Below, one piece after another: positions 8,749-15,544 of a stretch of 64,000 bases of DNA. Numbering within the stretch: position 1 is the stretch's first letter; the number at the start of each line of letters is the position of its first letter. The stretch covers positions 62,001 to 126,000 of the forward strand of contig JADKEA010000026.1 in assembly GCA_016718275.1 (NCBI GenBank), given 5' to 3'. Under the pieces are notes generated by a model. It did no database searches. It saw only the letters and a program-made list of their open reading frames with translations, and had not been told where the DNA came from. Both the position numbers and the translations under genes were made by a program. The stretch comes from Candidatus Villigracilis affinis (GTDB taxonomy: Bacteria; Chloroflexota; Anaerolineae; Anaerolineales; Villigracilaceae).

Positions 8749-10281
8749 TTATGTGATCTCCAGCTCAACTCCGAAAATTTCCTGAAACAAGGATCGGCGC
8801 TTGCTCAATCCCCAGCGTTCCAGAAGCAGATCGCCCCTGCCCTGAATATTCAGTTCCCAGCGTTTTTTCTTTTTGGTAAGTGACACGCTTCTTACATGTT
8901 GTGTATGGCTGATATCCATGCCGTCTGCAAGGCGGAGCAGCGCGCATAATTTGGTGACGATCAATCTATCGGCAGGAGGGAGCGATTTGAAACCGGTATC
9001 CTCAAGCGTCGGCGGAAATTTACGATGATAGCGGACGAGATTGGCGACAATTTCCTGTTGGCGTACATTCAACCCGATCAAAGAGTTTGCTTTCAAAATG
9101 TAATAACCGTGTTTGTCGTGGTCGAGCGTATTGATGAAATGCCCGATATCGTGCAGGAGTGCGCCGATCTCAAGCAGCAGGCGTTCCTCTTCATCAAGGC
9201 GGTGCAATTCCTTTGATTGATCAAATAATTGTCCCGCCAGTTTGGCTGCCAAAGTCGAGTGTTCCGCATCGAATCCATACTTGTTACCCAGCCGTATTGC
9301 CGAACTCCATACCTGTTCCCGTCTGGGCAATTGTGGACCTCTGGCGAGTTCGTCTGCGATTTCCGCCAGCAAGCCGTCCTTCAAACCCACATTGGGGATT
9401 TGAATCTGTTTTACCCCGGTCTCGTGCGCGATCAACTGAAGCACGATCGCCGCAGGCAGGATCACATCCGCCCGATCCGGTCTTAATTTCAATTTGCGAA
9501 TTCGGTCCTTGACGCTCAGGTCATTGATTCTTTCGATCAGTTCCTGCAATTCACTCATTCGCAATATTTCGCTGCTGCTTTGTTTGAGCAGTTTCTGGCG
9601 CAGTTTGCCAAGCTCTTCGACATTTCCGCCTGTGCCGATGCACAAGTCGATCTTTTCCTTGCCAATCTCGAGGTCGATCCTTTTTCGCGCGGCTTCCGCG
9701 TATTCGCGCACCAATAGGGCAAAGGGACGATTTGGATTGTTAAAAAACGAGAGCCCGGATTCTTTATGCCCATCCAACTTTTTGAGCAGGCGCACCGTTC
9801 CCATGTTATAGCTTTCGGTGGAGACGATGTTCCCGTTTTCAGAAAGAGTCACCTCAACGCTGCCACCCCCGATGTCGATCAAAACAGCCCGCTTCCCGTT
9901 AAGTTTGATCGCATCTGAAACCGCGCGGTGGATCAGCCGCGCTTCCTCATCCCCGCTGATGACTTCGATTTCGATCTTTGCTGTCTGCTGGATGCGGTCG
10001 GTCAAAATATAACCGTTAGAGGCTTCGCGCATGGCGCTGGTGGCAATCGCGCGGACACGGGTCACTTCAAAATCGTCTGCCACGCGTCGAAAATGTTGAA
10101 ATGCTTCAACAGCCTGCTGAATGGTTGTTTCCTGCAATTTCCCCATTGTGAAAACGTCCTGCCCAAGGCGGACCGGGAGGCGGATATTTTCCAAAAGTTC
10201 CACTTCCCACGAATCAGTGACCCGCCCAACGATCATGCGAATGGCGTTCGACCCAATGTCTATCGCCGCGATTTTCTGCAT
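8749..10281 (-). CDS. ppx: Exopolyphosphatase / pppGpp phosphohydrolase with HD domain
   Basis: 510 residues, ASKHA-fold Ppx/GppA family. The N-terminus has AIDIGSNAIRMIVG, then SGDEEARLIHRAV and the phosphate-binding LIDIGGGSVEVTLSE. The second half (about 320-510) is the HD-type domain seen in long Ppx proteins (LLLEIGALLHDIGHFIN). It removes terminal phosphate from polyphosphate, and Ppx and GppA activities cannot be told apart by eye. It lies 11 nt after phoU and 3 nt before CHAD, in the same operon as the synthetic enzyme ppk1. Confidence 0.92.
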   Translation of the reverse strand: MQKIAAIDIGSNAIRMIVGRVTDSWEVELLENIRLPVRLGQDVFTMGKLQETTIQQAVEAFQHFRRVADDFEVTRVRAIATSAMREASNGYILTDRIQQTAKIEIEVISGDEEARLIHRAVSDAIKLNGKRAVLIDIGGGSVEVTLSENGNIVSTESYNMGTVRLLKKLDGHKESGLSFFNNPNRPFALLVREYAEAARKRIDLEIGKEKIDLCIGTGGNVEELGKLRQKLLKQSSSEILRMSELQELIERINDLSVKDRIRKLKLRPDRADVILPAAIVLQLIAHETGVKQIQIPNVGLKDGLLAEIADELARGPQLPRREQVWSSAIRLGNKYGFDAEHSTLAAKLAGQLFDQSKELHRLDEEERLLLEIGALLHDIGHFINTLDHDKHGYYILKANSLIGLNVRQQEIVANLVRYHRKFPPTLEDTGFKSLPPADRLIVTKLCALLRLADGMDISHTQHVRSVSLTKKKKRWELNIQGRGDLLLERWGLSKRRSLFQEIFGVELEIT

Positions 10282-10292
10282 GGATGATGATC

Positions 10293-10973
10293 CTAGATTC
10301 TGACCTCGTTTTGTTCTTGCAGGTGTAGTTCGTTCAGGCTTCCGGTAACGACGAAAACAGTACGCTCACAGATATTTGTCACCCGGTCTGCAAACCGTTC
10401 AATGTTGTGTGCGGCCCACAGGACATGATTTACCCGTTCGATATTTCTGGCATCTTCGATGGCGACATCCATGGCTTCGTAATAGATCTCCCTGTATAAC
10501 GAATCGATCAGGTTGTCTTCATGGGCGATGGCTCTGGCTGATTCAACGTCTTCATCCACGAAGGATGTGATCGCCCTATGCAGCATGTCCACCGACTTTT
10601 CTGCCATGTGATGAAGGTCCAGCAGGATTCGGGGCAGGCTCAACCCTTCAGACCTGATGTTGATGGTGGACAGCCCTTTGGCATAATCGCCCATCCTCTC
10701 CAACTCGGTGCACATGTCCAGCATGGCGGTAAGCATGCGCAGGTCATGGGCAATGGGCTGTTGGGTGGCGATCAGTGAGATGATCAAACTCTCCATCTCA
10801 AAACGCTTTCTGTTGATCTTGTTATCTTCTCTGAGTATAGTTTCGGATGCCTGGAAATCGTGATCTTTTAAGGCGTCCGCTGAATCCAGCATTGCCTTTT
10901 CAACCATGCTGGAAAGCACAAGTATCTCGTCTCTGACATTGTGGATCTCGTGGCCTAGCTCTTTTCGCACCAT
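10293..10973 (-). CDS. phoU: Phosphate-signalling protein PhoU (first copy)
   Basis: 226 residues, two PhoU repeats of three helices. Landmarks are ATQQPIAHDLRMLTAMLDM, ELERMGDYAKGLS and the second-repeat NIERFADRVTNICER with metal-binding Asp and Glu. PhoU dampens PhoR and the Pst transporter when phosphate is plentiful. ATG 10973 is preferred over TTG 10988 because AAGGA lies 7 nt upstream of it. It is the first gene of the five-gene polyphosphate operon. An 11-bp-spaced Pho box lies in the reverse orientation 66-104 nt upstream. Confidence 0.92.
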   Translation of the reverse strand: MVRKELGHEIHNVRDEILVLSSMVEKAMLDSADALKDHDFQASETILREDNKINRKRFEMESLIISLIATQQPIAHDLRMLTAMLDMCTELERMGDYAKGLSTINIRSEGLSLPRILLDLHHMAEKSVDMLHRAITSFVDEDVESARAIAHEDNLIDSLYREIYYEAMDVAIEDARNIERVNHVLWAAHNIERFADRVTNICERTVFVVTGSLNELHLQEQNEVRI

Positions 10974-11038
10974 GTTGTTTTCCTTCAAAGATGGTTTGTT
11001 TTATACAAAGTGAGTCACAAGATAGAATATCCTGAGTC

Positions 11039-11077
11039 AATTAACACGACTGAAATGGCAGGTTAATGATATGTAAA
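11039..11077 (-). promoter_or_regulatory. Pho box of the phoU-ppx-CHAD-sixA-ppk1 operon
   Basis: Read on the reverse strand, four hexamers lie at exact 11-bp steps: TTTACA (11077-11072), TTAACC (11066-11061), TTTCAG (11055-11050) and TTAATT (11044-11039). The first two fit the TTAACA pattern best and the last two are weak. The site is upstream of phoU. Confidence 0.65.
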
Positions 11078-11143
11078 CAACCTGCAGAGATTCCCAACGG
11101 AATTGGATATGACTTTATGCCATTTTTTGCCTTTTCATTTTTG

Positions 11144-11171
11144 TTTACTGGATGTTAACTGGTTCTTAAGT
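11144..11171 (+). promoter_or_regulatory. Pho box of the 35-residue mini-gene
   Basis: Three hexamers at exact 11-bp steps: TTTACT (11144), TTAACT (11155) and TTAAGT (11166). They face the mini-gene at 11221 and lie 67 bp from the divergent phoU box. Confidence 0.7.
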
Positions 11172-11220
11172 GAGAAATAAACTCTTTGATGTATGATGTG
11201 GGCATAGAAATGGAAAACGT

Positions 11221-11328
11221 ATGGAAACAATTTTATCTTCCGTCCTTTTTGTATCCATGGTTGTCGTCTTCGGAGTGGACGCGTCCCGCAAACGCCGCGA
11301 CTACCTGAAGAAGCGCAAACGCGCTTAA
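11221..11328 (+). CDS. Predicted 35-residue membrane mini-protein
   Basis: The reading frame begins METILSSVLFVSMVVVF, a single hydrophobic helix of about 15 residues, and ends with a very basic tail (RKRRDYLKKRKRA). It is too short for usual gene callers. Support is indirect: a three-repeat Pho box upstream, a GGAAAA stretch before the ATG and a tandem-hairpin terminator just after the stop. Topology rules would put the basic tail inside the cell, where it could bind an acidic partner or polyphosphate, but this is inference. I do not recognise the family. Confidence 0.5.
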   Translation: METILSSVLFVSMVVVFGVDASRKRRDYLKKRKRA

Positions 11329-11334
11329 TTCTTT

Positions 11335-11390
11335 TTCTCCTCCTTAAGCCTCAAAGAGGCAACTACCCGCCTGGTTAGCGGGTAGTTTTT
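11335..11390 (+). terminator. Tandem-hairpin terminator with CTCCTCCTTAA leader
   Basis: The 13-mer TTCTCCTCCTTAA (11335-11347) is followed by a small hairpin GCCTC-aaa-GAGGC (11348-11360). A terminator hairpin follows, with arms AACTACCCGC (11361-11370) and GCGGGTAGTT (11378-11387) and a T run. The same layout follows surE (13243-13302). Confidence 0.85.
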
Positions 11391-11391
11391 G

Positions 11392-11441
11392 TTAACGGAA
11401 CCCATACAATTCCTTAAAACAATCTTCACAGGGTCTTAATG
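11392..11441 (+). promoter_or_regulatory. Five-repeat Pho box upstream of the PHP gene
   Basis: Hexamers at 11392 TTAACG, 11403 CATACA, 11414 TTAAAA, 11425 TTCACA and 11436 TTAATG keep an exact 11-bp period over 50 bp. The outer and middle copies match the TTAACA pattern and the others are degenerate. The array begins directly after the preceding terminator. Confidence 0.6.
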
Positions 11442-11513
11442 GCCCGCAGGTACACTCTGGACATGGAAAAACATAAAGCATGGACGTCAATGTCCATTTT
11501 AAGGAGAAATTGA

Positions 11514-12221
11514 ATGGGACTCGCAGATTTACATTTACACACGATCTACAGCTACGATGGCACGGCCTCCCTGCCCGCCGTTTTGACACGCGCGAAACAA
11601 TTGGGGCTGGATGTCATCGCCATCACCGATCACGACGAAATTGCAGGAGCCTTGAAGGCTCTGGAAATTGCACCCATGTACGGCGTGGAAGTTATTCCGG
11701 GCATTGAGATCACCACCGCTGAAGGCGACCTGCTGGCCCTGTTCATCAGGGAAAAAGTAGCTGCTGGCCTTTCGCTCGTGGAAACGGTTTTGAAGGTGCG
11801 CGAACTCGGCGGCGTATGCATAGCCCCGCACCCCATGGCAGGCGGAATGGGCATGAAGAGCCTGAATGCCATGTCCATTTTGAAGGCCCTGCGCAATCGA
11901 AAAGTGGCCGAAACCTTGATCGGCATCGAAACATACAATGGCACCTCCATTGACAGGGTCAGCAATCACTCCGCGAGCCTGCTTTCGAACCGCTTGAAAC
12001 TCGCGCGGACGGGCAGCAGCGACGCGCATATTCTCGAAACCATCGGTTTTGGGGCAACCGAATTCGAAGGCAAAACAGCAGCCGACCTGCTGACCGCCTT
12101 GAAGAACAGAACCACAAAGGTCCGCAAACAAAATGAATGGGGCGTGTTCAAAATATTGGGCAGTTGGGCATTGAACTACCTTGGCAGTCTCTTTGCGCGA
12201 CGGACCATCACAACAAGCTGA
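11514..12221 (+). CDS. PHP-domain phosphoesterase
   Basis: 235 residues. Metal-binding motifs of the PHP fold are DLHLHTIYSYDG at the N-terminus, ITDHDEIAG, the Glu in PGIEITT, CIAPHP and the late TGSSDAH. PHP proteins hydrolyse phosphoesters with a di- or trinuclear metal centre. Single-domain members include nucleoside 3',5'-bisphosphate phosphatases. AAGGAGAAATTGA precedes the ATG. A Pho-box array lies upstream, and a small membrane protein and surE follow, so a phosphate-scavenging role is likely. The substrate is unknown. Confidence 0.88.
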   Translation: MGLADLHLHTIYSYDGTASLPAVLTRAKQLGLDVIAITDHDEIAGALKALEIAPMYGVEVIPGIEITTAEGDLLALFIREKVAAGLSLVETVLKVRELGGVCIAPHPMAGGMGMKSLNAMSILKALRNRKVAETLIGIETYNGTSIDRVSNHSASLLSNRLKLARTGSSDAHILETIGFGATEFEGKTAADLLTALKNRTTKVRKQNEWGVFKILGSWALNYLGSLFARRTITTS

Positions 12222-12234
12222 AAAGAGGTTTGAT

Positions 12235-12381
12235 ATGTTGATGTTTTGTATTGCACTATATTTGGTGGTGATCGTCCCTCTGCTCGCATTGCTTTGGGCG
12301 TCATTGGTCGTTGCCAAATGGGATGATAAAGACCGCGGCTATGAAATCCTGGATGAGCAGGAATTGGAATTGGCACTTTGA
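12235..12381 (+). CDS. Small single-pass membrane protein
   Basis: 48 residues. Residues 3-26 are a continuous hydrophobic helix ending in LLWASLVVAKW. The tail is acidic and polar (WDDKDRGYEILDEQELELAL). The ATG at 12235 has AGAGG 7 nt upstream. It lies 13 nt after the PHP stop and 16 nt before surE, so it is almost certainly part of that operon. I do not recognise the family. It could anchor or regulate one of the neighbouring enzymes. Confidence 0.65.
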   Translation: MLMFCIALYLVVIVPLLALLWASLVVAKWDDKDRGYEILDEQELELAL

Positions 12382-12397
12382 AAGAGAATGGATTGGA

Positions 12398-13234
12398 ATG
12401 ACAAAGAACATACTGGTTACAAATGATGATGGCGTGCTTGCGCCCGGATTACTGGCATTGGCACAGGAAATGCGCAAACTTGGCACTGTGACGATCCTTG
12501 CCCCCGACCGAAACTGGTCTGGCGGCGGTCACGTAAAAACACTGGACCGCGCCCTGCGCGTCCGCGAGTTTCATCTGGATGATGGCACACAGGCTTTTGG
12601 AGGCGATGGCGCACCCTCCGATTGCGTGGCTCTGGCCACGCTCGGATATTTCAAGGAAAAATTTGATCTGGTTGTTTCGGGCATCAATGTCGGCGCGAAT
12701 TTGGGCCATGATGTGACCTACTCAGGAACCGTAACTGCCGCGATGGAAGCCGTAATCGCAGGATTGCCCGGCGTTGCCGTTTCTTTGGAAATACCCGATG
12801 GGCATGTCGGCCCGATCGATTTTGGACCTTCCGCTCTTGCCGCAGGGATGGCTGTTCGGAACGTCCTGCAGCATGGGTTGCCCGCTGACACATTGTTGAA
12901 TGTCAACGTACCGTTCCTGAAGCAAGATGAGATTCAGGGCTTCCGCATGACGAGACAAGGCTTGCGCGTGTATCACAGCCGTTTGGATGAGCGCGTGGAT
13001 CCGCGAGGCCGTCCCTATTACTGGATCGGCGGGGAAGCCCCAACAGGCGTCCCTGAGTCGGGAACCGATGTCGGCGCTTTGTCCGATGGATTTGTTTCAG
13101 TCACCCCTTTACAACTTGATCTCACCGCCTATCGCGCCGTATCCGAGATCAACACATGGAATTGGCACGACCCCATTCTTTCTGAAGTCTCGTTGCTGAG
13201 ACCTTCTTCTGTTGTTGCGGCAGAGAAACAATAG
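12398..13234 (+). CDS. surE: 5'/3'-nucleotidase SurE
   Basis: 278 residues, near the usual 250-270. The metal-binding NDDG is in ILVTNDDGVLAPGL, followed by APDRNWSGGGH, then GTPSDCV-like GAPSDCVALA and VSGINVGANLGHDVTYSGTV, all SurE hallmarks. SurE removes phosphate from nucleoside monophosphates and can cut short polyphosphate. The ATG at 12398 is preferred over an upstream in-frame ATG at 12311, which would overlap the 48-residue gene and add residues unlike any SurE. It is the last gene of a Pho-box-preceded operon. Confidence 0.92.
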   Translation: MTKNILVTNDDGVLAPGLLALAQEMRKLGTVTILAPDRNWSGGGHVKTLDRALRVREFHLDDGTQAFGGDGAPSDCVALATLGYFKEKFDLVVSGINVGANLGHDVTYSGTVTAAMEAVIAGLPGVAVSLEIPDGHVGPIDFGPSALAAGMAVRNVLQHGLPADTLLNVNVPFLKQDEIQGFRMTRQGLRVYHSRLDERVDPRGRPYYWIGGEAPTGVPESGTDVGALSDGFVSVTPLQLDLTAYRAVSEINTWNWHDPILSEVSLLRPSSVVAAEKQ

Positions 13235-13242
13235 CAGCGTTC

Positions 13243-13302
13243 TTCTCCTCCTTAATGTCTCCGAAATGGAGACGGTGTCCACCAGAGATGGTGGGCATTT
13301 TT
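13243..13302 (+). terminator. Tandem-hairpin terminator after surE
   Basis: The 13-mer TTCTCCTCCTTAA (13243-13255) is followed by hairpin GTCTCC-gaaat-GGAGAC (13257-13273). The terminator hairpin has arms GTCCACC (13277-13283) and GGTGGGC (13290-13296) and a run of T. Its architecture copies that at 11335-11390. Confidence 0.85.
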
Positions 13303-13304
13303 GT

Positions 13305-13364
13305 TTAACGCCCTCATTTCAAGCTTTAACAAGACGTTAACCTATTCTTCCATTGACCTTAAGA
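13305..13364 (+). promoter_or_regulatory. Pho box of the pstS-pstC-pstA-pstB operon
   Basis: TTAACA (13326) and TTAACC (13337) are 11 bp apart, with weaker copies TTCCAT (13348) and TTAAGA (13359) in phase. A further TTAACG lies at 13305, right after the terminator and one base out of phase. The array is 50-110 bp upstream of the pstS ATG. Confidence 0.7.
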
Positions 13365-13412
13365 GCCGCTTGTTATCATCCGCATCGTTATATAAAACAT
13401 AGGAGAATAGAA

Positions 13413-14483
13413 ATGACCAAATTCGTACGTTCATTTGTTTTTGTTTTTGCGGCTTTGAGCTTTGTGCTTGCCGCCTGCGGAGCGCCTGCCACCGCCACCG
13501 AATCCCCTGTTGCCGAACCCACCGAGGCCGCCACTGAAGCACCCGTTGCCGAGCCGACAGAAGCACCCACTGAAGACCCGATGGCGATGTATGCTCCTGA
13601 CGCCGTGGAAGGTGACATCATCACCGCTGGTTCCTCGACCGTGTTCCCGCTTTCCGAGCGCATGTCCGAGCTCTTCCAACAGGAAGGCTACACCGGCAAC
13701 ATCACCGTGGACAGCATCGGTTCCGGCGCTGGTTTCGAGCGCTTCTGCAAGACCGGTGAAACCGATATTGCGAATGCCTCCCGCCCGATCAAGGACAGCG
13801 AAGTTGAAGCCTGCGCAGCGATTGGCCGCGAACCCATCGAGTTCCGTGTGGGAACAGATGCCCTCGCTGTGGTCGTGAGCGCTGAGAACGATTTCGTTAC
13901 CAGCCTGACCAAGGAACAACTTGGCAAGATCTACACTGGTGAGTTCAAGACCTGGGATCAGGTGGATGCCACCTATCCTGCCGAAGCGATCCTCATCTAC
14001 AGCCCCGGCGCTGACAGCGGCACCTTCGACTACTTCGTTGAAGCCGTGGTTGCCCCGCTGACCCCGAACGCTGAAGGCAAGGCAGATATCACCCTCGGTG
14101 AAGAAGCTGTACTCGGCCTCGAAGGCGCACAGTTCTCTGAAGATGACAACGTCCTCGTTCAGGGTGTGGAAGGCAGCCCGTATGCCATTGGTTACTTCGG
14201 TTTCGCTTACTACTCTGAGAACTCCGGTGCTTTGAAGGCAATCAGCATCGAAGGTGTCGAACCTAATCAAGCAAGTGTGGATGCTGGCGAATATCCGCTC
14301 GCCCGCCCGCTGTTCATCTACTCGGATGCGAAGATCCTGACCGAAAAGCCCCAGGTTGCTGCGTTCATCTACTTCTACCTGAGCAACGTCAATGACAACA
14401 TCGTGGATGTGGGTTACTTCCCCGCTCCTGCCGATGCCCTCCAGGGCTCCCTCGATGCTTGGATGTCTGCTTCAGGGAACTAA
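13413..14483 (+). CDS. pstS: Phosphate-binding lipoprotein PstS (first copy)
   Basis: 356 residues. A lipoprotein signal peptide with lipobox LAAC (Cys at 22) is followed by a Thr/Glu/Pro/Ala-rich linker (about 25-50) and a PBP-like domain. Phosphate-binding landmarks are ITAGSSTVFPLSE, SIGSGAGFERFC, SRPI, and a late SPGADSGTFDYF loop. It captures phosphate outside the membrane and hands it to PstC/PstA. AGGAG lies 8 nt before the ATG. A Pho-box array is upstream, and a hairpin separates it from pstC, as is common when the binding protein is made in excess. Confidence 0.95.
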   Translation: MTKFVRSFVFVFAALSFVLAACGAPATATESPVAEPTEAATEAPVAEPTEAPTEDPMAMYAPDAVEGDIITAGSSTVFPLSERMSELFQQEGYTGNITVDSIGSGAGFERFCKTGETDIANASRPIKDSEVEACAAIGREPIEFRVGTDALAVVVSAENDFVTSLTKEQLGKIYTGEFKTWDQVDATYPAEAILIYSPGADSGTFDYFVEAVVAPLTPNAEGKADITLGEEAVLGLEGAQFSEDDNVLVQGVEGSPYAIGYFGFAYYSENSGALKAISIEGVEPNQASVDAGEYPLARPLFIYSDAKILTEKPQVAAFIYFYLSNVNDNIVDVGYFPAPADALQGSLDAWMSASGN

Positions 14484-14501
14484 AAGAAAAAATATACTGA
14501 C

Positions 14502-14529
14502 GGGCTGGTCTCTGAAATGGGGCCAGCCC
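14502..14529 (+). terminator. Intercistronic hairpin between pstS and pstC
   Basis: Arms GGGCTGG (14502-14508) and CCAGCCC (14523-14529) with a weak T-rich tail. It probably attenuates readthrough or protects the pstS mRNA 3' end. Confidence 0.6.
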
Positions 14530-14602
14530 ATTTATGCTGTAATTACGAATCCATGAGTTGCTCCCCTTTTGATGGATTTGGAATGGAAACCATAGAGCGA
14601 AT

Positions 14603-15544
14603 ATGAAACAAGAAAATATCACTGCGGAAAATAAAGCCTTCCGTCCGCTCAACCTGGCAAGGAAGATAAGTCCCGCTGAAAGCGCCATTCAAGTGCTGCT
14701 TTTTCTTGCGGGCATTTTGTCCATTTTTGTCACCGTTGCCATTGTGTATGAATTGGGCAAGGAAGCCATGCTCTTTTTCACCAATCCCGATGTGACACTT
14801 GGAAAATTCCTCGGCACCACCAAGTGGCAGCCGGGAATTGGACAATACGGCATTTGGGCATTGGTCTCGGCAACCCTTGTGACAAGTTTTGTCGCCATAT
14901 TTATTTCCCTTCCGCTTGGGCTGGCCGCTGCCATTTACCTTAGTGAATATGCTTCTTTTAAATCGCGCTCCATCCTGAAACCAATTCTTGAGGTTCTTGC
15001 CGGTATCCCAACCGTTGTTTACGGGTATTTCGCCTTGCTTTTTGTTACTCCCATCTTGAAAGCTATTTTTGGCGATCAACTTCAGGTCTATAACATGTTA
15101 TCGGCGGGGATCGTGATGGGCATCATGATCCTGCCGCTCATCTCCTCGATGAGCGAGGATGCCTTGAGCGCCGTGCCGCGTTCGCTGCGTGAAGCTGCTT
15201 ATGCAATGGGTGCTACAAAAGTGGAGACCAGTCTGCAAGTGGTTGTGCCTGCGGCGCTTTCGGGTATCGGCGCTGCGCTGATCGTGGGCATTTCACGCGC
15301 TGTCGGGGAGACAATGATCGTTGCCGTGGCATCAGGCTCCGGCCCGAATTTTTCGTTCAATCCATTGGATGCGGCCGAGACCATGACCGGTCATATCGCC
15401 CGTATCAGCGGCGGCGACCTTTCCTATAACAGCATCGATTACACCAGCCTTTTTGCGATCGCAATGATGTTATTCCTGCTGACCCTCGTATTGAACCTGA
15501 TCAGCCAGTGGGTGGTAAGCCGCTTTAGGGAAAGATATGAATAA
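14603..15544 (+). CDS. pstC: Phosphate ABC transporter permease PstC
   Basis: 313 residues with about six membrane helices. The coupling (EAA-type) loop reads VPRSLREAAYAMGATKVET, and GLAAAIYLSEYA and AGIPTVVYGYFAL are typical of PstC. It forms the channel with PstA. It overlaps pstA by 8 nt, so the two are translationally coupled. Confidence 0.93.
   Translation: MKQENITAENKAFRPLNLARKISPAESAIQVLLFLAGILSIFVTVAIVYELGKEAMLFFTNPDVTLGKFLGTTKWQPGIGQYGIWALVSATLVTSFVAIFISLPLGLAAAIYLSEYASFKSRSILKPILEVLAGIPTVVYGYFALLFVTPILKAIFGDQLQVYNMLSAGIVMGIMILPLISSMSEDALSAVPRSLREAAYAMGATKVETSLQVVVPAALSGIGAALIVGISRAVGETMIVAVASGSGPNFSFNPLDAAETMTGHIARISGGDLSYNSIDYTSLFAIAMMLFLLTLVLNLISQWVVSRFRERYE

Noticed and set aside
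12311..12397. 29-residue N-terminal extension of surE
   Set aside because: It overlaps the 48-residue gene, lacks a ribosome site and is unlike SurE.
13431..14270. Reverse frame of 279 codons
   Set aside because: Antisense to pstS; the repeated Gly/Phe pattern mirrors the Ala/Thr/Glu linker.
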